Of a stretch of DNA of 6,952 nucleotides, positions 1 to 5,167 are shown piece after piece (position 1 is the first letter of the stretch; each line of letters opens with the position of its first letter). Origin of the DNA: a bacterium (GTDB lineage Bacteria > Planctomycetota > J058 > JACQDU01); contig JACQDU010000515.1 of the NCBI GenBank assembly GCA_016200955.1, positions 1-6,952 on the forward strand, given 5' to 3'. Below the pieces are notes generated by a model. It worked only from the letters and a program-made list of their open reading frames with translations, searched no databases and was not told where the DNA came from. A program made the translations under genes and the position numbers.

Positions 1-192
1 CAGAATCCGCTCTGGATCCACCCGAGCCACGCGGAGCGCCTCGGGATCGCGACCGGCGACCTCTGCCAGGTCCGCACGCGGATCGGGCGCTTCGTGCTGC
101 GCGCTTGGGTCACGGAAGGGATCAGGCGGCCGCTCTGGCTCGGGCGGCCGGCGCGGCCGGACGACGCCTTCTTCCACGTGCCTACGGCCTGA
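1..192 (+). CDS. Molybdopterin oxidoreductase, C-terminal fragment (5' end outside window)
   Basis: Reading frame 1 is open from the first base to a TGA at 190-192 and gives 63 residues. The segment from Asn2-Pro-Leu-Trp-Ile-His-Pro through Gly-Ile-Ala-Thr-Gly-Asp, Val-Arg-Thr-Arg-Ile-Gly and Trp-Val-Thr-Glu-Gly-Ile-Arg is the typical pattern of the molydopterin dinucleotide-binding (barrel) domain that closes enzymes of the DMSO reductase family (formate dehydrogenase, nitrate reductase and related subunits). That domain holds the bis-MGD cofactor. Which substrate the enzyme uses cannot be told from this piece. After the Glu-Gly-Ile-Arg motif, where relatives usually continue with Pro-Gly and several dozen more residues, this reading frame gives only about 24 Arg/Pro-rich residues and stops, so it may be truncated or shifted near its end. 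The VOC gene begins 18 bases downstream on the same strand. Confidence 0.72.
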   Translation, partial: QNPLWIHPSHAERLGIATGDLCQVRTRIGRFVLRAWVTEGIRRPLWLGRPARPDDAFFHVPTA

Positions 193-210
193 GAGCCGAG
201 GAGAGGCAGC

Positions 211-591
211 ATGGCCGTCACGTTCGAGCGCGCCGCGCCCGTCCTCCCCGTTCGGGATGTCGGGGCCGCGCTCGCTCACTACCGGAAGCTCGGCTTCGAG
301 GCGCACGCCTACGACGAGCAAGGTCCCGAGGGCCCGATCTACGGCTTCCTCTCCTGGGGACCGGTCCAGCTCCACCTGGCGTTGTTCCGCGAGCTCGATC
401 CCGAGAAGAACACCTCGGCGAGCTACATCTACGTCGACGACGCCGACGCTCTCCACGAGGCGTGGCGAAAAGCCGCCCCCGGGGGGCGGCTCGCGGCCGT
501 CACGGACACTCCGTACCGGCTACGCGAGTTCGCTCACGTCGATCCCGACGGAAATCTCCTCCGCGTTGGATCGCCGCTCGAAGAACGCTGA
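211..591 (+). CDS. Glyoxalase/bleomycin-resistance (VOC superfamily) protein
   Basis: A 126-residue protein, the usual size for a single-unit VOC protein with two beta-alpha-beta-beta-beta modules. Module 1 begins with Pro-Val-Leu-Pro-Val-Arg-Asp-Val (about residues 10-17) followed by Ala-x-x-Tyr-Arg-Lys-Leu-Gly-Phe, and ends in Val-Gln-Leu-His-Leu (52-56), with His55 at a common metal or ligand position. Module 2 begins with Tyr-Ile-Tyr-Val-Asp-Asp (72-77) and ends with Arg-Glu-Phe (105-107) and Asp-Pro-Asp-Gly-Asn-Leu-Leu (111-117), the signature of the bleomycin-resistance-like branch. Members bind drugs or act as small lyases or dioxygenases; the substrate cannot be predicted here. The ATG is supported by AGGAGAGG at 199-206. 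It is a cytosolic protein with no signal peptide, and it probably forms a dimer as relatives do. It follows the molybdoenzyme gene by 18 bases and may share its transcript, with no obvious functional link. Confidence 0.88.
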   Translation: MAVTFERAAPVLPVRDVGAALAHYRKLGFEAHAYDEQGPEGPIYGFLSWGPVQLHLALFRELDPEKNTSASYIYVDDADALHEAWRKAAPGGRLAAVTDTPYRLREFAHVDPDGNLLRVGSPLEER

Positions 592-616
592 GCCGAGGCG
601 CGGACGCGACTCCGAA

Positions 617-773
617 CGTGAGCGCGAGCGCGAACGTGACGGCGACCGTGACCCGTGAGCGTGACCGTGACGGTGGCGGTGACCGCGACGGTGACGGTGG
701 CCGCGACCGCGGCCGTCACCGAGGCCGTGGCGGTGACGGTGGCCGTGACGGTGACCGAGGCCGTGACCGTGGG
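617..773. repeat. Degenerate 6-bp tandem repeat array between convergent genes
   Basis: The sequence can be cut into consecutive hexamers of the form [C/G]G[T/C]G[A/G][C/G], mainly CGTGAC, GGTGAC, GGTGGC and CGCGAC. Six units run from 617 to 652, one extra C at 653 shifts the phase, and twenty more run from 654 to 773. One unit (714-719, CGTCAC) is in inverted sense. The array fills most of the 209 bases between the stop of the rightward VOC gene and the stop of the leftward DUF4177 gene. Because its period is a multiple of three, it stays open in several frames and produces artificial Arg/Asp/Gly or Thr/Val dipeptide ORFs, which I do not regard as genes. No CRISPR-like spacer structure is present. 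Confidence 0.85.
713..739. terminator. Hairpin inside the hexamer array, possible bidirectional terminator
   Basis: CCGTCACC at 713-720 and GGTGACGG at 732-739 are exact reverse complements, giving an 8-bp stem with an 11-base loop. It forms only because the repeat unit at 714-719 is inverted relative to the rest. It lies between the 3' ends of two converging genes, where a shared terminator would be expected. No T-tract follows on either strand, so it is not a classical intrinsic terminator. Confidence 0.3.
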
Positions 774-800
774 CCGAAGGTAGGAGCCGGCTCTCGCGGT

Positions 801-1172
801 CTAATCGGCGAGAGCGTCGAGGTCGCGCTTCGGGCGGCGGCCACCGGGAGCGCTCCCGGGAGCCGCTCCCGGCGTGCGGCGCTTGACGACCTCGCCGTCG
901 GCATCGACGAAGCGAGAGCCCGCCGGAGCGGCGGGAGCCGGAGCGCCGGCGGCCGAGGGAGCGGCCATGGCGGCGACGCCTCCCTTGGGCCGCTTGAAGA
1001 CGATGACGACTTCTCGGTTCAGGTTGTCGAGGCTCGAGCTCACGAGCTCCCAGCGATCGCTCCCGTAATGGTCGAGGATCTGCTGGAGAGTCCCCTCACC
1101 CGCGGTGTTCTTGACGAAGACGTTGGCTCCATCGACGGTGTAGCTTCCGGCGACGACCTTGTACTCCCACAT
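801..1172 (-). CDS. DUF4177 domain protein with Ala/Pro-rich tail
   Basis: A 123-residue protein. It begins Met-Trp-Glu-Tyr-Lys-Val-Val and has Ile-Leu-Asp-His-Tyr-Gly-Ser-Asp-Arg-Trp-Glu-Leu-Val (32-44), the hallmark of DUF4177, a small domain of unknown function whose members typically start with Trp-Glu-Tyr-Lys and contain Gly-x-x-Gly-Trp-Glu-Leu-Val. The domain ends near residue 62 with Val-Val-Ile-Val-Phe-Lys-Arg. It is followed by a low-complexity Ala/Pro stretch (about 68-86) and a basic tail ending in Asp-Leu-Asp-Ala-Leu-Ala-Asp. I chose the ATG at 1172 because the domain starts there and an AGGAGCGGGG stretch lies just upstream; an in-frame ATG at 1208 would add 12 residues but has no visible ribosome binding site. 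It lies 68 bases downstream of the GGDEF gene on the same strand and is probably co-transcribed. No signal peptide or membrane segment is visible. Confidence 0.8.
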   Translation of the reverse strand: MWEYKVVAGSYTVDGANVFVKNTAGEGTLQQILDHYGSDRWELVSSSLDNLNREVVIVFKRPKGGVAAMAAPSAAGAPAPAAPAGSRFVDADGEVVKRRTPGAAPGSAPGGRRPKRDLDALAD

Positions 1173-1240
1173 GATCGTTCCCCGCTCCTGGTCCTTCTCT
1201 CGCGGCATGATCGCAGATTCGCTCGCGACAGGGAGTGAAG

Positions 1241-2440
1241 TCAGCGCTTGACGCCGACGCCCTGGCCCTCGCGGCGCGCTTGCGCGATCGCGTCCTTCGC
1301 TCGCTGGAGGGCCTCGGATGCGCTCTCGCCCGAGGCGAGCTGGACGACGCCCACGGTCGCCGGGACCTCCAGGACCGTCTCTCCCATGCGGAAACGCTGG
1401 TCCTTGAAGATCCGGGCGAGGCGATCCGCGACGACGAGCGCGCCCTTCAGGTTCTGCTCGGGCAGGATGACGGCGAACTCGTCGCCTCCCGTGCGCCCGC
1501 AGACGTCCACGTCGCGGACGTTCGAGCGGACCAGCTTCGCCGACTGCTCGAGGACCGTGTCGCCCGCCTGGTGCCCGTGGTTCGCGTTCACGAGGGCGAA
1601 CCGGTCGAGGTCGAGGAGCACGAGAGCGAGGTCGTGCCCGTAACGCTTGGCCCGCTTGGACTCGAGCTCGAGGCGTTCCATGGTCGCCTTGTGGTTCCCG
1701 AGCTTCGTCAGGCTGTCGGTGCGCGAGTCGTGCTGCGCTTCCTCGAATAGCTTCGCGTTCTTGAGCGAGACGGCGACGAGCTCCGCGGCCTGACGGATCA
1801 GCTCGAGGTCCACGTTCCGGTCGAAGGGCTTCTGGTCGTGGCGGTCGGCGAGGTTGAGGACGCCGATCACTTCCTGTCCCGCGATGAGAGGGGCGATGAT
1901 GCAAGAGCGCGTCTTGTAACGGTCCTTGTTCGGCCGCGCGGGCTCGGTTCCGTCCTGCCGCTTCCAGCCCGCGAGGTCGTCGATCAGGAGGAGCGACTTC
2001 GCGCGCACGGCCTGAGCCATGAGCGAGGCCGGCGCCCGCGAGAGGTCGACGAGAGGGTCGATCGCGCGCTCGTGCGTGTGCTGCTTGAGCGTGAGGAGCT
2101 GCTTTCCGGGGTCGTAGAAGTAGAGCGAGGCGTAGCGAGCATCGACCAGGTAAGGGATCCGCTCGACGCACGCTTTCAGGACGCCTTCCTGGTCGAACGA
2201 GGCGAGGTCCCGCGTGAGCTTGATGAGAACGTCGAGCTTCTCGTTCGAGGCCCGGAGGTCGTCCTTCTCCTTCTCCGAGAACTCGGAGCGCTCGCGGAGG
2301 CGGGCGAGCTCCTTCCTCGCCGCCTCGAGCTCCCGCTCGAGGATCGCGGCACGACGCGAAGCGTCGCGCGCCTCGGTCTCGAGGCGCTCCTTCTCCCGCC
2401 AGATCTCGTCCTTCTTGGACCGAGGCGTGAGCTGGTTCAA
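1241..2440 (-). CDS. GAF-GGDEF diguanylate cyclase with N-terminal coiled coil
   Basis: With the TTG start at 2438-2440 the protein is 399 residues. Residues about 8-75 are highly charged with heptad-like Leu/Ala spacing, a probable coiled coil. A GAF sensor domain follows (about 78-235; Ile-Ile-Ala-Pro-Leu-Ile near 181-186 and Val-Ile-Gly-Val-Leu-Asn-Leu at 191-197 are typical). A GGDEF domain spans about 238-399. Visible motifs are Asp277-Leu-Asp279 with Asn285 and Gly293-Asp294, the active-site Gly-Gly-Asp-Glu-Phe at 318-322, and an inhibitory RxxD site (Arg309 to Asp312) exactly five residues before it. The expected product is c-di-GMP from two GTP, with feedback inhibition. There are departures from consensus: Ala282 where Lys is usual, Ala286 where Asp is usual, and a degenerate C-terminal motif. 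The cyclase may still be active. There are no membrane segments. The open frame reaches an ATG at 2626, but residues before the TTG look non-coding and a promoter lies at 2463-2491. A GTG at 2455 is the other candidate start. The TTG has GAGAG at 2447-2451, six bases away. Confidence 0.88.
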   Translation of the reverse strand: MNQLTPRSKKDEIWREKERLETEARDASRRAAILERELEAARKELARLRERSEFSEKEKDDLRASNEKLDVLIKLTRDLASFDQEGVLKACVERIPYLVDARYASLYFYDPGKQLLTLKQHTHERAIDPLVDLSRAPASLMAQAVRAKSLLLIDDLAGWKRQDGTEPARPNKDRYKTRSCIIAPLIAGQEVIGVLNLADRHDQKPFDRNVDLELIRQAAELVAVSLKNAKLFEEAQHDSRTDSLTKLGNHKATMERLELESKRAKRYGHDLALVLLDLDRFALVNANHGHQAGDTVLEQSAKLVRSNVRDVDVCGRTGGDEFAVILPEQNLKGALVVADRLARIFKDQRFRMGETVLEVPATVGVVQLASGESASEALQRAKDAIAQARREGQGVGVKR

Positions 2441-2462
2441 GGGAGGCTCTCGCACGCCCTCG

Positions 2463-2491
2463 AAAATAGCCGCACGCGCCGTCCCGAACAA
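2463..2491 (-). promoter_or_regulatory. Predicted sigma70-type promoter of the GGDEF gene
   Basis: On the minus strand TTGTTC (2491-2486) is followed after exactly 17 bases by TATTTT (2468-2463). The -35 matches 3 of 6 and the -10 matches 4 of 6 consensus bases. The A/T-rich -10 stands out in a very GC-rich background. Transcription would begin near 2456, about 16 bases before the TTG start, which supports that start over the ATG at 2626. Confidence 0.45.
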
Positions 2492-2503
2492 CGTCGCGTC
2501 TCG

Positions 2504-2524
2504 CGCGGGGCAGATCGCCCCGCG
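2504..2524. other. Strong GC hairpin in the divergent intergenic region
   Basis: CGCGGGGC at 2504-2511 pairs perfectly with GCCCCGCG at 2517-2524 around a 5-base loop. It lies between the divergently transcribed GGDEF gene and the small ORF, just upstream of the predicted -35 of the GGDEF gene. It could be an operator or part of a structured leader. It has no T-tract, and its role is not known. Confidence 0.4.
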
Positions 2525-2670
2525 ATCGTCTCGCCCCGGGTCAGAAACGTTGCGCCGGTGAGACGAACTCCCGACTTCCGAACGAACCCGACCGACCCCT
2601 TCCCCTTCGCGTCTCGACTTAGGCATTCGGCTCGGTCTCTGCTCAGTGCGCTCGCACCGAGGGCGAGATC

Positions 2671-2838
2671 GTGGCGAGCGAAGAAACGAAACCCGTTCCC
2701 ACGAAGCCAGCGAAGAAGCCTCGCCGGTCGTGGCGTCTGCTCCCGGAAAAGCCTCGCTCCGACGGCTCCTCCGAGACGCTCGTCGTCAGAAAGGGCTCGG
2801 CCGTCGAGACGCCCGAGGGGTTCAAGCTCCGGTTCTGA
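2671..2838 (+). CDS. Small basic protein of 55 residues, unknown function
   Basis: A GTG-initiated reading frame of 56 codons preceded by GAGGG at 2659-2663 with a 7-base gap, one of the better ribosome binding sites in the window. The product begins Met-Ala-Ser-Glu-Glu-Thr-Lys-Pro and has a Lys/Pro/Arg-rich stretch to about residue 30. It ends with a short region (about 35-55) that looks like two beta strands: Glu-Thr-Leu-Val-Val-Arg-Lys-Gly and Pro-Glu-Gly-Phe-Lys-Leu-Arg-Phe. I recognise no family. It has no membrane segment or signal peptide. It lies on the same strand 60 bases before cystathionine beta-synthase, but that gene seems to have its own promoter in the gap. The evidence for a real gene is the ribosome binding site and plausible codon use; homologs would settle it. 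Confidence 0.5.
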   Translation: MASEETKPVPTKPAKKPRRSWRLLPEKPRSDGSSETLVVRKGSAVETPEGFKLRF

Positions 2839-2862
2839 CCGCGCTTCCCCGAAGGCTCATGA

Positions 2863-2871
2863 TGTTATGCT
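2863..2871 (+). promoter_or_regulatory. Predicted extended -10 promoter of the cystathionine beta-synthase gene
   Basis: TG-T-TATGCT at 2863-2871 is an extended -10 (TGn plus TATGCT, 4 of 6 consensus). It lies in a short A/T-rich patch between the stop of the small ORF and the start of the beta-synthase. No convincing -35 is seen at the right distance, which an extended -10 can tolerate. Transcription would start near 2878, giving a leader of about 20 bases. Confidence 0.4.
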
Positions 2872-2898
2872 CCGGCTCCCACCGCGCGGAGCCCGCCC

Positions 2899-4281
2899 AT
2901 GAAGTTCGCCGAGTCCATCATCGAAGCGATCGGCAACACGCCGCTCGTCCGCCTGAACAGGCTTCCCAAGCAGCGCGGCGTCGAGACGACGATCCTCTGC
3001 AAGCTCGAGTACATGAACCCGGGCGGCTCCGTGAAGGACCGCATCGGCGTCTCCATGCTCGAGTGGGGCGAGCGCGAGGGAAAGATCAAGCCCGGCGGCA
3101 CGATCGTCGAGTGCACGAGCGGGAACACGGGAGTCGGGCTCGCGCTCGCGGCGCTCGCGAAGGGGTATCGCTGCATCTTCGTTATGCCCGACAAGATGTC
3201 GCGCGAGAAGATCGATGTGCTCCGCGGTTATGGCGCCGAGGTGATCGTCACTCCGACGGCCGTCGCGCCCGAGGACCCGCGAAGCTACTACTCGGTCGCG
3301 CGGCGTCTCGCGCAGGAGATCCCGAACGCCTGGAACCCGAACCAGTACGACAACGTCGCGAACCCGAAGGCACACTACGAGACGACGGGCCCCGAGATCT
3401 GGCGCGACACGGACGGCAAGATCGACGCCTTCGTGTGCGGCATCGGCACGTGCGGAACGATCACGGGAGTCGGGCGCTTCCTGCGAGAGAAGAACAAGAA
3501 CGTCAAGCTCGTGGGAGTCGACCCGAAGGGCTCGATCTTCTACGACACCTTCCACTACAACAAGGTCGTCTCCCAACCCAAGACTTACCTGATCGAAGGC
3601 ATCGGCGAGGACTTCTTCCCCAAGAACTGGGACAAGTCGATGCTCTCGGACGTCGTCCAGGTCGTCGACAAGGACGCTTACATCATGCAGCGGAAGCTCG
3701 CGCGCCAGGAGGGGATCTTCACGGGAAGCTCCGGCGGCGCCGCCGTCTGGGGCGCGATCGAGTACTGCAAGAAAGAGAAGCTGGGCCCCGAGCACATCGT
3801 CGTCACGTTGATCCCCGACTCCGGCCAGCGTTACCTCTCGAAGGGCTTCTCGGAGGTCTGGCTCAAGGAGAACGGGATCGTCGACGCGTCCTTCGAGGTC
3901 TCCGCGCACGAACTCGTCGCGAAGAAGCAAGACGGCCTCCCGATGATGGTCGCCGTCGAGCCCGAGAGCCTCGCCTTCGAGGCCCTGCAGGCCATGAAGC
4001 GCTTCGGGATCGGGCAGATCCCCGTCGTCAAGAACGGGAAGAGCGAGGGGAGCGTCCGCGAGGACCAGTTCGTCGACATCTTCGTCAAGCACCGCGACCC
4101 CATGAACGTCCGCGTCAAGGACATCATGGTCGCCCCCTTTCCCGAGGTCGGACCCGACGCGAGCCTCGAGGACATCTCGAAGCTCCTGACTCGCGAGAAC
4201 CCTGCGGTGATCGTCCGCGACCCTTCGGGGGAGCTCGGGATCATCACGAAGCACGATCTCATCGCGCAGATCGCTCGCTGA
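2899..4281 (+). CDS. cbs: Cystathionine beta-synthase with C-terminal CBS domain pair
   Basis: A 460-residue PLP enzyme of fold type II. Expected reaction: L-serine (or O-acetylserine) plus homocysteine to cystathionine, the first step of reverse transsulfuration. The Ile-Gly-Asn-Thr-Pro-Leu-Val start (11-17), Pro-Gly-Gly-Ser-Val-Lys-Asp-Arg (41-48) with Lys46 as the Schiff-base lysine, Ser-Gly-Asn-Thr-Gly (74-78), Gln-Tyr-Asp-Asn (149-152) and Pro-Asp-Ser-Gly (306-309), with Ser308 near the PLP nitrogen, identify the family. The Tyr-Glu-Thr-Thr-Gly-Pro-Glu-Ile-Trp run (160-168) and Arg-Tyr-Leu-Ser-Lys (311-315) resemble cystathionine beta-synthases such as the mycobacterial enzyme more than O-acetylserine sulfhydrylases. 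Residues about 348-460 form a tandem CBS (Bateman) module, which may sense adenosyl compounds. The N-terminal haem domain of animal enzymes is absent. One oddity is that the glycine-rich phosphate loop reads Gly-Thr-Cys-Gly-Thr (183-187), with Cys185 where Gly is usual. The ATG has GGAG at 2888-2891. Confidence 0.93.
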   Translation: MKFAESIIEAIGNTPLVRLNRLPKQRGVETTILCKLEYMNPGGSVKDRIGVSMLEWGEREGKIKPGGTIVECTSGNTGVGLALAALAKGYRCIFVMPDKMSREKIDVLRGYGAEVIVTPTAVAPEDPRSYYSVARRLAQEIPNAWNPNQYDNVANPKAHYETTGPEIWRDTDGKIDAFVCGIGTCGTITGVGRFLREKNKNVKLVGVDPKGSIFYDTFHYNKVVSQPKTYLIEGIGEDFFPKNWDKSMLSDVVQVVDKDAYIMQRKLARQEGIFTGSSGGAAVWGAIEYCKKEKLGPEHIVVTLIPDSGQRYLSKGFSEVWLKENGIVDASFEVSAHELVAKKQDGLPMMVAVEPESLAFEALQAMKRFGIGQIPVVKNGKSEGSVREDQFVDIFVKHRDPMNVRVKDIMVAPFPEVGPDASLEDISKLLTRENPAVIVRDPSGELGIITKHDLIAQIAR

Positions 4282-4399
4282 CCCCGGGGCCAGGCCCATC
4301 CTTGAGAGAGATCACCCTCGACGTCGAAGCGTCGACCGTGCGTCGATGGTCAACTCACGTCGAGCGGCGCGCGTGAGAGAAGAGAGCGAGCGCTGACGC
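4282..4399. other. Intergenic spacer with clustered CGTCGA motifs
   Basis: This 118-base gap holds a short GGGCC-A-GGCCC palindrome (4287-4297) just after the beta-synthase stop. It also holds four copies of CGTCGA, at 4322, 4330, 4341 and 4358. TCGACG (4318-4323) and CGTCGA (4330-4335) form a 6-bp inverted repeat around a 6-base loop. It has no T-tract, clear promoter or ORF. Confidence 0.4.
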
Positions 4400-5143
4400 G
4401 TGGACGAGGACATCGCACGCGAGAGACGGGCCTCCCGGAAGGCGCCCGAGGACTTGACCGCGGCGCTCAAGCTCGCGGCTCGCCTCGAGAGAGCGGGCGA
4501 GGTCGGACAGGCGTGGCAGGCCCTCGTCTCCGCTCACCACGAGGGGAAGGGCGAGCGACTGAAGGAGGCCGCGTCCGGGCTCGCGGGCCTCGCCAGGCGG
4601 AATCCGGCGGCGCTCTTCGAGCACCTCGGGGCGCGCGAGCGCGCTCCGAGCGGCAGGCTTCACTCCATCCCGAAGACGAACACGGGGAGCGCCACTCCGC
4701 TCAGGATCCTCGCGGAGTCCGGTGAAGTCCCGGTCCTGGTCGCGCTCGTCTGCAATCCCGGCGTCCCGTCTTCCGCCGCGGTGGCGGCCGCGCACGGGCT
4801 CAGGCACGTCTGCTCGCTCCTCTTTCACGACCCGGCCTCGCGACACCCCCGCGCGATGCCCTTTCCGAATCAGCTCCGGGAAGCGCTCGGCTACCTCCCC
4901 TTGCTTCCCATGCACGACGACGGAGATCCGTTCAATCCCTGGCGGATCATCGAGACGGCCCGGCGCCTCTCCGTGCTCGCGCTCGCGCCGTGGCTGCACG
5001 TCATGTTCGGGGCGAAGGCCACGGCTCTGGCGACGGACGCGAAGCTCTGCTTCCAGGAGCTCACCGGCCATCCAGACGTGCCGCTCGACGTGGCGAGGCT
5101 CGCGAAGCACTGGGAGAAGCTCCGGGATTCGCGCGGCCCGTAG
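4400..5143 (+). CDS. Hypothetical protein, 247 residues, inside the transsulfuration cluster
   Basis: I do not recognise a family. The GTG start is fixed by a TGA two codons upstream in the same frame; a GAGAGCGAG purine run at about 4382-4390 may serve as ribosome binding site. The N-terminal third (about 1-75) is helical and charged, with Leu-Lys-Leu-Ala-Ala-Arg-Leu-Glu-Arg-Ala-Gly (23-33) and Leu-Ala-Gly-Leu-Ala-Arg-Arg-Asn-Pro-Ala (61-70), which resembles a TPR-like helix pair. The rest alternates hydrophobic helices (about 107-119, 123-143, 182-214) with polar turns and a conserved-looking Leu-Pro-Leu-Leu-Pro-Met-His-Asp-Asp-Gly-Asp-Pro-Phe-Asn-Pro-Trp segment (166-181). It has no signal peptide or clear transmembrane helix. 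It lies 118 bases after the beta-synthase and 51 bases before the lyase on the same strand, so it may share their transcript. GC content and codon use match its neighbours, arguing against recent transfer. Confidence 0.75.
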   Translation: MDEDIARERRASRKAPEDLTAALKLAARLERAGEVGQAWQALVSAHHEGKGERLKEAASGLAGLARRNPAALFEHLGARERAPSGRLHSIPKTNTGSATPLRILAESGEVPVLVALVCNPGVPSSAAVAAAHGLRHVCSLLFHDPASRHPRAMPFPNQLREALGYLPLLPMHDDGDPFNPWRIIETARRLSVLALAPWLHVMFGAKATALATDAKLCFQELTGHPDVPLDVARLAKHWEKLRDSRGP

Positions 5144-5167
5144 TCAACTCTCCCGCTCTTTGGCAAC

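Larger units (their letters stand above)
2441..2670. other. Divergent intergenic region
   Basis: These 230 bases separate the leftward GGDEF gene and the rightward small ORF. They hold the GGDEF promoter (2463-2491) and the hairpin (2504-2524). The part from about 2560 to 2645 is C-rich on the plus strand with few purine runs and shows no domain in any frame. A short near-palindrome, GTGCG-CT-CGCAC (2646-2657), sits directly before the ribosome binding site of the small ORF. No tRNA or known riboswitch is recognisable. Confidence 0.5.

Noticed and set aside
617..773. CRISPR array
   Set aside because: The period is 6 bases with no spacers and no cas genes nearby.
105..1238. A 377-codon rightward open frame rich in Arg, Gly and Asp
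   Set aside because: It runs through the VOC gene in another frame, the hexamer array and the antisense of the DUF4177 gene. Its composition is that of a GC-rich shadow frame and no domain is visible.
801..2171. A 456-codon leftward frame whose last quarter is the DUF4177 protein
   Set aside because: The upstream part is an out-of-frame reading of the GGDEF gene with Arg/Pro/Ala-rich shadow composition; only the segment from the ATG at 1172 is real.
2646..2657. Near-palindrome GTGCG-CT-CGCAC as an operator for the small ORF
   Set aside because: Five-base arms of alternating G and C are expected often by chance in this composition, and there is no second copy or supporting promoter.
2839..2898. 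SAM or other sulfur-amino-acid riboswitch ahead of cystathionine beta-synthase
   Set aside because: Only 60 bases separate the genes and the predicted leader is about 20 bases, too short for known SAM riboswitches. The 51-base gap before the lyase is also too short.
4287..4297. GGGCC-A-GGCCC palindrome after the beta-synthase stop as an intrinsic terminator
   Set aside because: The stem would be only about 4 bp with a workable loop and no T-tract follows.
2857..4299. A 480-codon leftward frame opposite cystathionine beta-synthase
   Set aside because: It is the antisense shadow of a gene with intact catalytic motifs; its composition is Asp/Val/Leu/Arg-rich without domain signature.
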